Of a stretch of DNA of 58,093 nucleotides, positions 42,556 to 51,411 are shown piece by piece (position 1 is the stretch's first letter; each line of letters begins with the position of its first letter). Both the position numbers and the translations under genes were made by a program. Below the pieces are notes generated by a model. It was not told the DNA's origin. It did no database searches and saw only the letters and a program-made list of their open reading frames with translations. Origin of the DNA: Pedobacter sp. ASV12 (GTDB lineage: Bacteria; Bacteroidota; Bacteroidia; Sphingobacteriales; Sphingobacteriaceae); assembly GCF_016429155.1 (NCBI RefSeq), contig NZ_JAELUC010000018.1, positions 1 to 58,093 on the forward strand. The letters run 5' to 3'.

Positions 42556-44280
42556 CTAACTGGCTAACGGCGCTGCGGTTTTTCCGGGAATGGCATCAAT
42601 CAGCTTTTGGGTATAGGCGGCTTTTGGATGGTTATAGATCTCATCCGGAAAACCTTCTTCCTCGATTTTTCCTTTGTTCATCACAATCATCCGGTCTGAA
42701 ATATGTTTAACTACCGCCAAATCATGCGAAATAAAGATGTAGGTTAAGCCAAATTCCTGTTGCAGTTCGCGCAAAAGATTCAATACTTGGGCTTGTACCG
42801 ATACATCGAGTGCCGAAACGGATTCGTCGCAGATGATGAATTTGGGCTGCAGGGCCAGGGCACGGGCAATGACGATGCGTTGGCGCTGTCCGCCAGAAAA
42901 TTCGTGCGGGTAGCGGTCGAAGTGCTCGGGTTTGAGGTTTACTTTTTCGAGCAGGTTCAATACATGCGCCTTTCTTTCCTGGTCATTTTTAAAGAGGCCA
43001 TGTACCTGCAGTGGCTCCATAATGGAGTTTCCTACGGTTATTTTGGGGTTGAGCGACGAGTAGGGATCTTGAAAGATGATTTGGATATCTCTTCGCATTT
43101 TACGGAGTTCGTTTCGGCCCAATTGGGTAAGGTCGGTGCCGTTAAAAAGCAACCTTCCTGAGGTCGGCTCTACCAGGCGCAATATGCTTCGGCCCAAAGT
43201 GGTTTTGCCACAGCCCGATTCGCCCACCAAACCCAGCGTTTCGCCAGGATAAACCTTTAAGCTGATGTCGTCGACTGCTTTTACATAGTTTTTGCGCTTG
43301 CCGAACAATCCTTTGTTGATGGGGTACCAGGTACAAAGATTTTGTACTTCGAGCAAGGGTTTTTGTTGGTATAGTTGTTCGCGCCTTTGCCTGATTTCTG
43401 CTTCGGTAAAGCTGTTGATTTCGAGTTGATGCTGGAGGGCGACATCCTTGTTTTCGTTCAGGAAATCGGCTACGGTGGGCAGTTTTTTTAGTCGCCGTTG
43501 CGGAGAGGGCCTACAGGCCAGCAAACCTTTGGTATAGGGGTGTTGCGGATTTTGGAACAGTTTTTTGGCAGGGCCTTGTTCAACGATATCGCCTTTGTAC
43601 ATCACCAAAAGATCGTCGGCAATTTCGCTGATGACGCCCAAATCATGCGAAATGAAGATAAGGCCCATGTTGCGTTCGGTTTTGAGCCGCAACAATAAAT
43701 CGAGGATGGTTTTTTGTACGGTTACATCCAGGGCGGTAGTCGGCTCGTCGGCAATGAGCAGTTCGGGATTACAGCTCAAGGCCATGGCGATCATGACACG
43801 CTGTTTTTGTCCGCCGGAAAGCTGGTGCGGATAACTTTCGAAGATCTGTTCGGGCCTGGGCAACTGCACCTCCTTAAAAAGGGCAATGGTTTTGCTTTTT
43901 GCCGTTTGCCTGTCTATTTTTTGGTGGAGCATGATGGCTTCCTGTACCTGATACCCACAAGTGAATACCGGATTGAGTGAAGTCATGGGTTCTTGAAAGA
44001 TCATGGAGATTTTGTTGCCCCTGTAGTTTCTGATTTCGTTATCGGAAAGGCTGAGCAGGCTGCTATGCTCAAAGTCTATTTCGCCGTTGATGTGCGTATT
44101 CTTCGAATCGTGCAGGCGCATAATGGAAAAAGAGGTAACCGATTTGCCGGAACCTGATTCGCCTACGATACCCAATACTTTGCCCTTGTCGAGTTTAAAG
44201 CTGATTTTGTGTACGGCTTCGGTCCAGGTTTTGTCTTCCTGGCTGTAAAATTCGATGGCGAGTTCTTTAACGTTTAACAT
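42556..44280 (-). CDS. Peptide ABC transporter ATPase, two fused nucleotide-binding domains
   Basis: A 574-residue OppD-OppF-type fusion. NBD1 has Walker [10 protein letters not shown], signature LSGGQKQRV and Walker [12 protein letters not shown]2 has [17 protein letters not shown] and FIICDESV. The NBD1 C-terminal segment ([15 protein letters not shown]) is the oligopeptide-type extension. It powers uptake of oligopeptides or similar solutes; the permease and binding protein are not in this window. Its ATG directly follows a vestige of the exonuclease 3' end (44281-44304), suggesting the two genes once abutted. Confidence 0.94.
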   Translation of the reverse strand: MLNVKELAIEFYSQEDKTWTEAVHKISFKLDKGKVLGIVGESGSGKSVTSFSIMRLHDSKNTHINGEIDFEHSSLLSLSDNEIRNYRGNKISMIFQEPMTSLNPVFTCGYQVQEAIMLHQKIDRQTAKSKTIALFKEVQLPRPEQIFESYPHQLSGGQKQRVMIAMALSCNPELLIADEPTTALDVTVQKTILDLLLRLKTERNMGLIFISHDLGVISEIADDLLVMYKGDIVEQGPAKKLFQNPQHPYTKGLLACRPSPQRRLKKLPTVADFLNENKDVALQHQLEINSFTEAEIRQRREQLYQQKPLLEVQNLCTWYPINKGLFGKRKNYVKAVDDISLKVYPGETLGLVGESGCGKTTLGRSILRLVEPTSGRLLFNGTDLTQLGRNELRKMRRDIQIIFQDPYSSLNPKITVGNSIMEPLQVHGLFKNDQERKAHVLNLLEKVNLKPEHFDRYPHEFSGGQRQRIVIARALALQPKFIICDESVSALDVSVQAQVLNLLRELQQEFGLTYIFISHDLAVVKHISDRMIVMNKGKIEEEGFPDEIYNHPKAAYTQKLIDAIPGKTAAPLAS

Positions 44281-44400
44281 TTACTTCACTAAGGTAATGT
44301 TTTTAATCCACGGTCTTTGACTCACAGACCATTTGATTACATCTTCTCTTTGGCTTAGTTTAAACTACTGGCCAGTGAGCCACAGGCCGAGGGTGTAGAT

Positions 44401-44658
44401 TTATCTTTTCTGAACAATAAGCTCTTTGGAACCTTCCGCTAAACTATTATATTCATCATAATGAAAATGAGCTCCATTTGGCACTTCTGCCTGTGCTAAG
44501 ATGAGCAATTGTTTAGCCAAAGAAATCAGCCCTGCCCGATTTGCCGAGATAATAATTTGACTATCAGCAATGCTACTTTCTATTTCAAATCCTTCTTCCC
44601 AAGTGACTTGAAGGCCTTGCCCTGCGTTGTATTCGGGGATGTTTAACCTTATTTCCAT
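44401..44658 (-). CDS. Imm32-like immunity protein
   Basis: An 85-residue acidic cytosolic protein without signal peptide. The pattern ANRAGLISLAKQLLILAQAEVPNGAHFHYDEYNSLAEGSKELIVQK matches what I recall of the Imm32 immunity family (GLxxLAxxLLxLA... GxHxHYD... L..GS.ELII). Such proteins neutralise polymorphic toxins. No toxin gene is adjacent: it is an orphan between two copies of the 90-bp palindromic repeat, in a place where the flanking genes seem originally to have touched. It therefore looks like an inserted cassette. Family assignment is by memory. Confidence 0.68.
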   Translation of the reverse strand: MEIRLNIPEYNAGQGLQVTWEEGFEIESSIADSQIIISANRAGLISLAKQLLILAQAEVPNGAHFHYDEYNSLAEGSKELIVQKR

Positions 44659-44782
44659 TACTATTTTAATCTTAATCTAATCCACAGTCTTTGACTCACA
44701 GACCATTTGATTACATCTCTTTTGGCTTAGTTTAAACTACTGGCCAGTGAGCCACAGGCCAATGGTGTAAGTTCTTTAACAT

Positions 44783-44916
44783 TTACTTCACTAAAGTAAT
44801 CTTTTCGGTCGGAATTGTGGGCAAGCCTTTAAAGCGCAAAAGGATTTGTGCAGTTGTAACGACATCCTTTTGGCAATGGGTAACAATGCGTGGCAGGTAT
44901 TTTCTTCATAATACAC
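44783..44916 (-). pseudogene. Duplicated 3' fragment of the exonuclease gene
   Basis: On the minus strand this stretch reads QKDVVTTAQILLRFKGLPTI then PTEKITLVK and a stop, against QKDVITTAQILLRFKGLPTI then PTENIILVK in the intact gene. Further upstream the copy has lost one base (GAAGAAAAT against GAAGAAAAAG), so its frame breaks. There is no start; it is a tandem-duplication fossil exactly 240 bp from the original. Confidence 0.88.
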
Positions 44917-45022
44917 TTAATCCACGGTCTGTGACTCACAGACCATTTGATTATGTCTCTTTTGACTTAGTTTAAACTATTGGCCTGTGAGCTATAGGCC
45001 AATGGTGTAGGTTCTTCAACAT

Positions 45023-45736
45023 TTACTTCACTAAAATAATATTTTCGGTCGGGATTGTGGGCAAGCCTTTAAAGCGCAAAAGGATCTGTGCCGTTGTAAT
45101 GACATCCTTTTGGCAGTAGGTAACAATGCGTGGCAGGTCTTTTTCTTCATAATACACCGATTTAACCATACTGCCGTCCATATCGTCTTTGGGGGTTGGA
45201 ATGTTGAATATGGCCGCCAAAAGGTTTAGTGAGGTATAGTTTTTATAATCGCCAAATTTCCAGAGTTCCATGGTGTCGATGTGGTTAACCTCCCAGGGTT
45301 TTTTGCCTGCAATCTGCAACTGTGGCGGAATAGCAATGCCATTGATCAGCATGCGCCGGCATAGGTAGGGGAAATCGAACTCTTTGCCGTTGTGTGCGCA
45401 AAGCAGTTGGTCGGTTCCCTGTTCGCCCAGCAGTTTGGCAAAGCTGGTTAGGATTTCGGCTTCATCATGTCCGGCAAAAGAACTTACCCTAAAAAACTGC
45501 TGTCTGTTTTGCAGGTGGAAAAAGCCAATGCTGATGCAGATAATCTTGCCAAATTCGGCCCAGATGCCCGCACGATCGTAGAATTCGGTGGCAGTAAACT
45601 CGTCTTTGCGCTGCAGCCTGGTTTTGTGTTCCCAAAGGTCCTGCAGGGTTGGGGGCATTTCATCAAAATGCCCGTATTGGGGTACGGTTTCGATATCGAT
45701 AACGAAAACCTTGTTTAAGTTAACTTCTTTTAACAT
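45023..45736 (-). CDS. Predicted 3'-5' exonuclease related to the PolB exonuclease domain
   Basis: A 237-residue RNase H-fold DEDD nuclease: Exo I VFVIDIETVP, Exo II LLCAHNGKEFDFPYLCRRM and Exo III near VTYCQKDVITTAQIL (C-Y-x-x-K-D-like position). It is similar to the PF10108 group of stand-alone PolB-like exonucleases. It probably trims DNA 3' ends; the in vivo role is unknown. The last 45 codons are duplicated downstream. It is divergent from nothing; upstream lies the terminator of the arginine decarboxylase gene. Confidence 0.9.
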   Translation of the reverse strand: MLKEVNLNKVFVIDIETVPQYGHFDEMPPTLQDLWEHKTRLQRKDEFTATEFYDRAGIWAEFGKIICISIGFFHLQNRQQFFRVSSFAGHDEAEILTSFAKLLGEQGTDQLLCAHNGKEFDFPYLCRRMLINGIAIPPQLQIAGKKPWEVNHIDTMELWKFGDYKNYTSLNLLAAIFNIPTPKDDMDGSMVKSVYYEEKDLPRIVTYCQKDVITTAQILLRFKGLPTIPTENIILVK

Positions 45737-45812
45737 GAGCGTATTGTTTTTGATAGGTTATACAAGTTAACAAAAAAACCGAAGCTTTTTGTTGTACAAC
45801 AGGCTCTTAAAC

Positions 45813-45841
45813 AAAAAATCCTTCCCGGCTGGAGAAGGATT
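45813..45841 (-). terminator. Terminator of the arginine decarboxylase gene
   Basis: On the minus strand AATCCTTC / GAAGGATT (8 bp) encloses a 9-nt loop and is followed by six Ts. Confidence 0.85.
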
Positions 45842-45849
45842 GCTGTATT

Positions 45850-47241
45850 TTAGGTGTAACCCAGAATTTTGAGTACTTGCTTGCTGTTTTGCTCTTCTCC
45901 AAATACCTCGAAGTTGAAAGTCTCGTCTCTGTTGCGCCTGATAATCACGTGTTTCGGGCTTGGCAACAAGCAATGGTGTATGCCGCCGTAGCCACTCAAT
46001 ACCTCCTGATAGGCGCCAGTGTTAAAGAAACCGAGGTATTGCACTTTGCGGGTTTTGGGCATAAACACACTGTTCATGTGGGCTTCCTGGTTGTAGTAAT
46101 CCTGGCCATCGCAGGTAATGCCGCCCAAGTTTACGCGTTCGTATTCTGCATCCCAATTGTTAATAGGCAATAGGATGTATTTTTGGTTCAGGGCCCAAAC
46201 ATCTGGCAGGTTGGTAATGAAAGAGCCATCCAGCATCAGCCATTTTTCGCGGTCGTTTTGTTGCTTGCGGCCCAATACCTTGTATAAGATGCCCGAGGCC
46301 TCGGCTACGGTATATTTGCCAAATTCGGTAATGATATCCGGTTCCATCACCTCGTGCTCAGAGCAGATTTCCTTGATCCGTTTCACGATTTCGTTTACCA
46401 TATATTCATAATCGAAATCGAATACCAAACTGTCTTTGAATGGCATACCGCCACCAATATCTAGCGTATCGAGATCAGGATTGATTTTCTTGAACTTGCA
46501 GTACAAGGTTACGTATTTCTCCAGTTCGTTCCAGTAGTACGGCGAATCGGTAATACCCGAGTTGATGAAGAAATGGAGCAGCTTTACCTTAAAGTTAGGG
46601 TTGGCCGATATCTTGTTGTTGTAAAAATCGATCACATCTTCTAAACGAACGCCCAAACGCGAGGTATAGAACTGCGAGTCAGGCTGTTCTTCGGCTGCGA
46701 TACGGATGCCCAGGTTGCAAGGCGTATCCATCTCCACCTCGTCGTCGTACAGGTTGAATTCTTCCTTGTTATCGAGTACCGGAATAATGTTTTTATAGCC
46801 ATCGTGCAGCATATCGATGATGTACTGCTTGTACTGGTAGGTTTTAAAACCGTTGCAGATTACGGTAATGCTCTTGTCGAGCACGCCTTTTTTCTCCAGC
46901 GCATCGATCATCGGCATATCGAAGGCAGAAGAGGTTTCCAAGTGGATGCCGTTTTTGAGGGCTTCTTCTACAATGTGTCTGAAATGCGAGCTTTTGGTGC
47001 AATAACAGTATTTGTAATCGCCACGATAGTTGTTCTTGATGATAGCCGTCTGGAACAGCAGTTTAGCCTGCTGGATCTTCTTGCTTACCATAGGCAAATA
47101 AGTGAAACGCAATGGCGTACCATAGGTTTCTATCATTTCCATTAAATTTAGATCGTGAAAGTATAGCTCATCGTCTATAACGCTGTAGCCTTCTTGTGGA
47201 AAGCCTACGCTCAGATCAAGAAATTCGGAATAACTCTGCAT
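45850..47241 (-). CDS. Arginine decarboxylase, PLP-dependent alanine-racemase-fold type
   Basis: A 463-residue fold-III PLP enzyme. The N-terminal barrel carries the PLP lysine K83 in YKYCYCTKSSH, followed by GIHLETSSAFDMPM. The glycine-rich phosphate loop is LDIGGGMPF, and the C-terminal beta domain contains the VMEPDIITEFGKYTVAEASG segment. It is close in length and motifs to the short arginine decarboxylases annotated in Bacteroidota (arginine to agmatine and CO2, polyamine synthesis); diaminopimelate or carboxynorspermidine decarboxylase are the alternatives. It stands near the arginine deiminase, ctlX and argS genes. Confidence 0.85.
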   Translation of the reverse strand: MQSYSEFLDLSVGFPQEGYSVIDDELYFHDLNLMEMIETYGTPLRFTYLPMVSKKIQQAKLLFQTAIIKNNYRGDYKYCYCTKSSHFRHIVEEALKNGIHLETSSAFDMPMIDALEKKGVLDKSITVICNGFKTYQYKQYIIDMLHDGYKNIIPVLDNKEEFNLYDDEVEMDTPCNLGIRIAAEEQPDSQFYTSRLGVRLEDVIDFYNNKISANPNFKVKLLHFFINSGITDSPYYWNELEKYVTLYCKFKKINPDLDTLDIGGGMPFKDSLVFDFDYEYMVNEIVKRIKEICSEHEVMEPDIITEFGKYTVAEASGILYKVLGRKQQNDREKWLMLDGSFITNLPDVWALNQKYILLPINNWDAEYERVNLGGITCDGQDYYNQEAHMNSVFMPKTRKVQYLGFFNTGAYQEVLSGYGGIHHCLLPSPKHVIIRRNRDETFNFEVFGEEQNSKQVLKILGYT

Positions 47242-47448
47242 TTATTTACGTTAAATAATTTTTGCAAAAATGTAATTTTAAATTGAGAATTATCCGTTAA
47301 AAACAAATTTTTTATGCTGCGAAGCAGTCATTAGTTCGCTTGTCCATTGGCTCATCCGCTTGCTGGTTCATTAGTTCGTTTGGCTGTGCAGAGATTGTGA
47401 GGCCGAATTGGGAACAAGTTGGAGCGAAGAAATCACATTTTCTGCGGT
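47242..47448. other. Gene-free stretch with short degenerate word repeats
   Basis: At 47328-47390 variants of CATTAGTTCG, CATTGGCTCAT and GTTCATTAGTTCGTTTGGCT recur in tandem; a CTGC-GAA-GCAG mini-hairpin lies at about 47314. Similar words recur at 55520-55565. No reading frame or RNA gene is seen. Confidence 0.5.
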
Positions 47449-47901
47449 TTAACGCTTTAAAGCGCCCGGTTTAAAATATGACGAATTGAGCGGGATAGAG
47501 GTGATATCGCGAGCCAAAACAACAATTTCGGCAGGATTTTCAAGATCGTCTTTTGCCCTGAAACTGATTTTGTATTGCTGGTATTGGTTGGTGTCCAACA
47601 AAACGGTTTTCACAATAATGCCAATCTTTTTGCCTAAATTGGGCAATTCCTGTTCAAGTGGAATGCGTTCAGCGTTTTTGATCACTACATCGAGTTGCGA
47701 AACCATCGAATCCTTGTTGTTGAATTTACTTCCTTTTAGCTGAACATTTTCGTTTTCCATCAGGATATCCTTAAGCTCAAAGGTCAGAACCTGGTTGGCA
47801 TGCTGAATGAGCACAGGCGGATTGTCTACCGGCGTTTCATTTTTGGAAATGCAGCTCTGCAACAAAATAGCGGACAACAAGGAGTATAAAATCGAGCGCA
47901 T
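47449..47901 (-). CDS. Small lipoprotein of unknown function
   Basis: A 150-residue protein with a lipoprotein signal: MRSILYSLLSAILLQSC, lipobox LLQSC with Cys17. The mature part is beta-rich (LTFELKDILMENENVQLKGSKFNN... IVKTVLLDTNQYQQYKISFRAKDD). It begins 6 bp after the ctlX gene and is probably cotranscribed with it; a functional link to citrulline metabolism is not evident. Confidence 0.75.
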   Translation of the reverse strand: MRSILYSLLSAILLQSCISKNETPVDNPPVLIQHANQVLTFELKDILMENENVQLKGSKFNNKDSMVSQLDVVIKNAERIPLEQELPNLGKKIGIIVKTVLLDTNQYQQYKISFRAKDDLENPAEIVVLARDITSIPLNSSYFKPGALKR

Positions 47902-47907
47902 TTTGGC

Positions 47908-48822
47908 TTAGGGTTTAAGTGGCAAATGGATTTCGGCCAGCATGCACCGGGCACTGCCGCCACCGTTGGTTTCGATGGTGTATAGCGGCGCATAAACCAG
48001 TCTGCAGTATTTTTCCAAAACGGTTATTTGGTTTGGGGTAAGCGACAGGTAGGCTTGTTCCGACATCACCAGCAAACTTTCGCCTTCTTTATTGCTGACC
48101 TGCAGCATATTGCCGGCGAAATGGTTCATCTGGTCGAAAGTAATGGAAACGATTTCCTTGCCGTTTTGGCTCAAACTGTCTCTGACCAAGGCCTGTTCGC
48201 TTGGATCGGGAATGGAATCGAAACAAACCACGGCAAACTGATCGCCAATGCACATCATCACGTTGGTATGGTAAATGGGGTAGCCGGTCGAATCGACTGC
48301 GCTGAAAACAACAGCCTGATAACCGGTTTTTTCGCAGAAATCGGCCAATACTTCTTGATGGGTTCTGAGCGATAGGCAGGCATAGGCAATTTTGTGGTCG
48401 CGATCGAGGACCAAACTACCGGTGCCTTCCAAAAACCGTTCGCTGTTTTCGTAAGTGCTGAGGTCGATAATTTTGCTGATGCCAAATGTTTTGCCCAGGC
48501 TTTCCATAATATCTGATCGGCGTTCAGCCCTGCGGTTCACCGAAAACATAGGGTAGAGGATCACCTCGCCATTGTGGTGAAAAGAAACCCAATTGTTGGG
48601 AAAGATCGAATCGGGGGTTTCGGGTTGCAGGGTATCGTTAACCACCGTTACTTCTACGCCGTTTGCACGCAAGAGCGCTACAAAGCCATCAAACTCCTGT
48701 AATGCTTTTTGCTGTACATCGCTTGCCGAATTGGCCTGCTGAAATTTGTTGTTGCCAGCCGTCTGTTCGTTAAATTTGAAATCGACAGGGCGGATCATTA
48801 AAATATGGTTGGTTGTCTGCAT
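47908..48822 (-). CDS. ctlX: Citrulline utilisation hydrolase CtlX-type amidinohydrolase
   Basis: A 304-residue member of the guanidino-modifying (pentein) fold. Conserved segments are ILMIRPVDFKFN, DSIFPNNWVSFH (substrate-binding FPNNW), EGTGSLVLDRDHKIAYACLSLRT, and the C-terminal nucleophile C293 in NGGGSARCMLAEIHLP. FPNNW and the RCMLAEI ending are what I associate with CtlX, described in Francisella as a citrulline ureidase giving ornithine. It lies 170 bp downstream of the arginine deiminase gene on the same strand, so arginine to citrulline to ornithine could run in sequence. Confidence 0.85.
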   Translation of the reverse strand: MQTTNHILMIRPVDFKFNEQTAGNNKFQQANSASDVQQKALQEFDGFVALLRANGVEVTVVNDTLQPETPDSIFPNNWVSFHHNGEVILYPMFSVNRRAERRSDIMESLGKTFGISKIIDLSTYENSERFLEGTGSLVLDRDHKIAYACLSLRTHQEVLADFCEKTGYQAVVFSAVDSTGYPIYHTNVMMCIGDQFAVVCFDSIPDPSEQALVRDSLSQNGKEIVSITFDQMNHFAGNMLQVSNKEGESLLVMSEQAYLSLTPNQITVLEKYCRLVYAPLYTIETNGGGSARCMLAEIHLPLKP

Positions 48823-48992
48823 TACTCGATTGTTAGCTGGTTTGTTGTTCGTTTTTTCGTATTAGCTGCTTGCATCTTTCGATTATTGCTTCACTTGTTA
48901 ATTATAAATTGCCATGCCGAGCTAAACGAGGAAACTGAACTTTCAATCTTTAACATCCCGCTCAAAACTCAGCACCCCCAATCCACAACTTC

Positions 48993-50438
48993 TTAAATAT
49001 CATCCCTCAAAATAGGCAAACTCATGCAGTGAAAGCCACCTCGGGCCCTCGAAAGCTCTGCCGATGGCATGAGGATCAGGGTATCGGTTAGGGTATCGGC
49101 ATTTGCCTTGCCGCTTTCCAAATCCTGGATCAGGTCTTGCACTTTAACCACCTTAAAGCCATTGGCCTCAAAGGCCTCTACCGTTTTGTCGTTGCGGTCG
49201 TAGCCCAAAACCACGCCTTCCTTAATGGCCAGGAGGTTACATGAATCGGTCCATTGTTCTCTCGAATCGTATGGAAAGGTGTTGTTGCCACTGTAAATGA
49301 TTTTTGTAGGTTCAGTGCAACCCAAATCGTTTTGGCTGATGTCGTTCAGCAAAGCTTCTACATGTTCGAAATATTTAGGCTCGCCAGGTTTGTTTTTGTT
49401 GAACTGGATGGCTGTAGTAGCTTCCAGTCTTTCGGGTTCCTTTAAGAAATTGATCGGCTCTGAAGCATTGTATTTTGGCGAGTGGGCAATCGAGTTGAGA
49501 ATAACCCAGGTATTGCGTTTGACCTGCGTAAAAACAGTGTCTAAGTGCATATAATCGCGTTTGCTAGGGATTTTTACTACGGTTACTTTCTCCACTACAT
49601 TTTGCTCGAACAACAGTTTGATGGCTTCGTTGGCCCCTTCTTCCGAAGTTCTTTCGCTGCAACCGATCAGCACGTGGTTCGGACTCACCATCATCACATC
49701 GCCGCCTTCTAACGTGGTGCGGTAATGGGTTTCTTCGCCCGGCCTTAAAAAATGCTGGGTAGGATCTGGTATTTCGATAATATTGTGCTGATATGCGGCA
49801 AAATACGGATGGTTAAAGAAAATATAACGCATCAGCAAGGTTTCGCGTACACGGGCTTTTTTTGCTGGCTTGTTCAGTAAGATATGCTTATTGATGGTGG
49901 TGCCCACATCGCGGGTAAAAATAAGGTTGGGGATAGGCGCGAAAATCATGGTATCATCTGCCAACGTACCCGAAATAAAGATTTCCGCCAGTTCTTGTGG
50001 CGGCGTATCCACCAGTTTCAGTTGCAGCTTATAGGTACAGCCCTCGATAGCGGCTACGGCAGCCACCAGTTTCTTTCTGATCGATTCGTTTTCCAATACC
50101 TCTGCCAGCAGGTTTTGTACTTCTACAACCGCCTGCGAATTATGGAAGCCCGGATCATTGGGCTTAAAGAAGGCACGGTTGGCCTCTTCCGAATCGATAT
50201 GCGCCAATTTGCCTTTGATTTTATCGGGGTCGAGAAAATACATCAGCAACTTTACGTAGTAATCATATTCGCCTTTGCGGATGGTATCGAGGTGTACAAT
50301 GTCTTCAAATAACCAGTCTTGCGCTTTCGACGGAACTACTTTTCCCAAGCCGCTATCTGGGCTATGGATGAGTAATTTACGTAGCCTACCGATTTCTGTA
50401 TTAACTTTTACCTTGAAATTTTCGTTCTGTGCGCTCAT
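48993..50438 (-). CDS. Arginine deiminase family protein
   Basis: About 481 residues from the ATG at 50438 (the frame also opens at an upstream TTG). The pentein catalytic set is complete: FTRDVG, LEGGDVMMV, HLDTVFT, and nucleophile C471 in RGGFHCMSLPI. It is longer than classical ArcA (about 400) owing to an N-terminal/central helical part (about 60-150). Arginine would be hydrolysed to citrulline and ammonia in the cytosol. Neither ornithine carbamoyltransferase nor carbamate kinase is nearby, so this is not a standard ATP-yielding ADI operon; CtlX may take the next step. Confidence 0.87.
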   Translation of the reverse strand: MSAQNENFKVKVNTEIGRLRKLLIHSPDSGLGKVVPSKAQDWLFEDIVHLDTIRKGEYDYYVKLLMYFLDPDKIKGKLAHIDSEEANRAFFKPNDPGFHNSQAVVEVQNLLAEVLENESIRKKLVAAVAAIEGCTYKLQLKLVDTPPQELAEIFISGTLADDTMIFAPIPNLIFTRDVGTTINKHILLNKPAKKARVRETLLMRYIFFNHPYFAAYQHNIIEIPDPTQHFLRPGEETHYRTTLEGGDVMMVSPNHVLIGCSERTSEEGANEAIKLLFEQNVVEKVTVVKIPSKRDYMHLDTVFTQVKRNTWVILNSIAHSPKYNASEPINFLKEPERLEATTAIQFNKNKPGEPKYFEHVEALLNDISQNDLGCTEPTKIIYSGNNTFPYDSREQWTDSCNLLAIKEGVVLGYDRNDKTVEAFEANGFKVVKVQDLIQDLESGKANADTLTDTLILMPSAELSRARGGFHCMSLPILRDDI

Positions 50439-50760
50439 ATTTTGGTCTGTATAATGCAAAGCTATCAGATTTTTTGAGAAAGAAAAGTGTTGCTTTGCTG
50501 TTTCCTTTTTAGGTTTTGACTACATTTTGTATTGACGAATTAGGCTTTACCATTTAAAAATGAGTAGGTTGCATTTGTTCTTCGCAACCAATTCGCGAGC
50601 ATAAATATGTACCAATTGGTGAAGGTGGCTTTCTTGTCGTTTGCTTCTAACAAAAATCTGGTTTGTCAAAAAATAGAACATCATTTAAAGCCGAAACAGC
50701 GTTTAGAATGACTAAATTGTAAGAAAACAAATAAGTGTAACCCTTAAAATCTAAATTACA
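50439..50760. other. Gene-free stretch between arginine deiminase and a small secreted protein
   Basis: This 322-bp stretch holds a 10-bp palindrome ACCAATTGGT near 50611 and an earlier AACCAATTCGC word near 50586. It must contain the promoter of the divergent arginine deiminase gene and that of the small secreted protein, but no clear TAnnTTTG element was found for either. No RNA gene is recognised. Confidence 0.4.
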
Positions 50761-51093
50761 ATGAAAAAAATTATTTTTATGCTCTTGCTCACCTGTGCCT
50801 TTGTAGGTACAACTGTGGAAAAATCTAATGCTTTAGTGCTAAAAAGCGATCCGCCACCAGAGCTCACCTGGTATTGCGGCTCGTTTTATTGGCCTGGAAG
50901 TGCCGGTCTGCCTGCCGGAACTTACCAAGTGCTTTCTGAGTTATACGGCGACCGTTCTAAAGTAATTTACATCTATAATCAATCTACTGATACGACCTAT
51001 AATTGCTATTTCAGCACTTATGACGACACCAACAATGTCGCTTATCTCAATGTAGATGTTCCTAGTGGAAACTTAGGCGCGATATTCTTGTAG
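50761..51093 (+). CDS. Small secreted protein of unknown function
   Basis: A 110-residue protein with a signal peptide (MKKIIFMLLLTCAFVGTTVEKSNA, cleavage near there). The mature part is beta-rich and aromatic, with two Cys (WYCGSFYW and YNCYFSTY) that could form a disulfide. The 13-bp-stem terminator directly behind it supports expression. Family unknown. Confidence 0.75.
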   Translation: MKKIIFMLLLTCAFVGTTVEKSNALVLKSDPPPELTWYCGSFYWPGSAGLPAGTYQVLSELYGDRSKVIYIYNQSTDTTYNCYFSTYDDTNNVAYLNVDVPSGNLGAIFL

Positions 51094-51098
51094 ATAGA

Positions 51099-51130
51099 AA
51101 AAGCGCTAGACATTATGGTCTGGCGCTTTT
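51099..51130 (+). terminator. Terminator of the small secreted protein gene
   Basis: Stem AAAAGCGCTAGAC / GTCTGGCGCTTTT (13 bp, one wobble) with a 6-nt loop; the T run is four long and interrupted afterwards. Confidence 0.82.
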
Positions 51131-51411
51131 ATAATCACCTTTAATCTACAACATCAAGAAACTGGCTTATCCACACCAGCTCTTGCTGTCGTCACCGGCC
51201 TTAAAGGCTTTGTTGATGGATTTTTTAACCGGTATTTTCTTAACTAGGTTAACATCGGCGCTTGTATTGCCTCAATAGATTTTACCATAGTGGCTGATTT
51301 CTGTTTGTGACAAGTTACTTTACTAGGTATTTCGTAAATAAATAATCTCTTTTGTTGGTCGATTTGGCCTCGGGCTCTTTCAGCTTTACGCTTTATTCGC
51401 TATTTTTGGGC
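51131..51411. other. Gene-free stretch upstream of argS
   Basis: It contains a minus-strand open segment ending VKKSINKAFKAGDDSKSWCG then stop (51167-51169) but without a start, possibly a gene remnant. TATTTTTG at 51401-51408 resembles a -7 element yet touches the argS ATG. A single TTTCGTAAAT word near 51330 resembles one BlaI-type half-site only. Confidence 0.35.

Larger units (their letters stand above)
44281..45160 (-). repeat. Duplicated exonuclease/ABC junction with three 90-bp palindromic elements
   Basis: Element copies lie at 44307-44397, 44681-44770 and 44921-45010. Each has a palindrome around GGTCTkTGAcTCACAGACC and a second one TGGCC..AGGCC. Copies two and three belong to a 240-bp direct repeat (44681-44920 and 44921-45160) that also contains the exonuclease 3' end and the first bases of an ABC-like start (ATGTTrAAGAAC). 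The first copy is followed by the Imm32-like gene and preceded by a third vestige of the exonuclease tail at 44281-44304. Confidence 0.85.

Noticed and set aside
44281..45160. Insertion sequence
   Set aside because: No transposase frame and no terminal inverted repeats around the block; better described as palindromic repeats with duplicated junction DNA.
51136..51240. Minus-strand open segment ending KAFKAGDDSKSWCG as a gene
   Set aside because: No start codon or ribosome site and an upstream stop; at most a remnant, mentioned only in the spacer entry.
51326..51340. TTTCGTAAAT near argS as a fourth BlaI-type operator
   Set aside because: Only one half-site is present; the TACGA and TCGTA half-sites at 4- and 5-bp spacing are missing.
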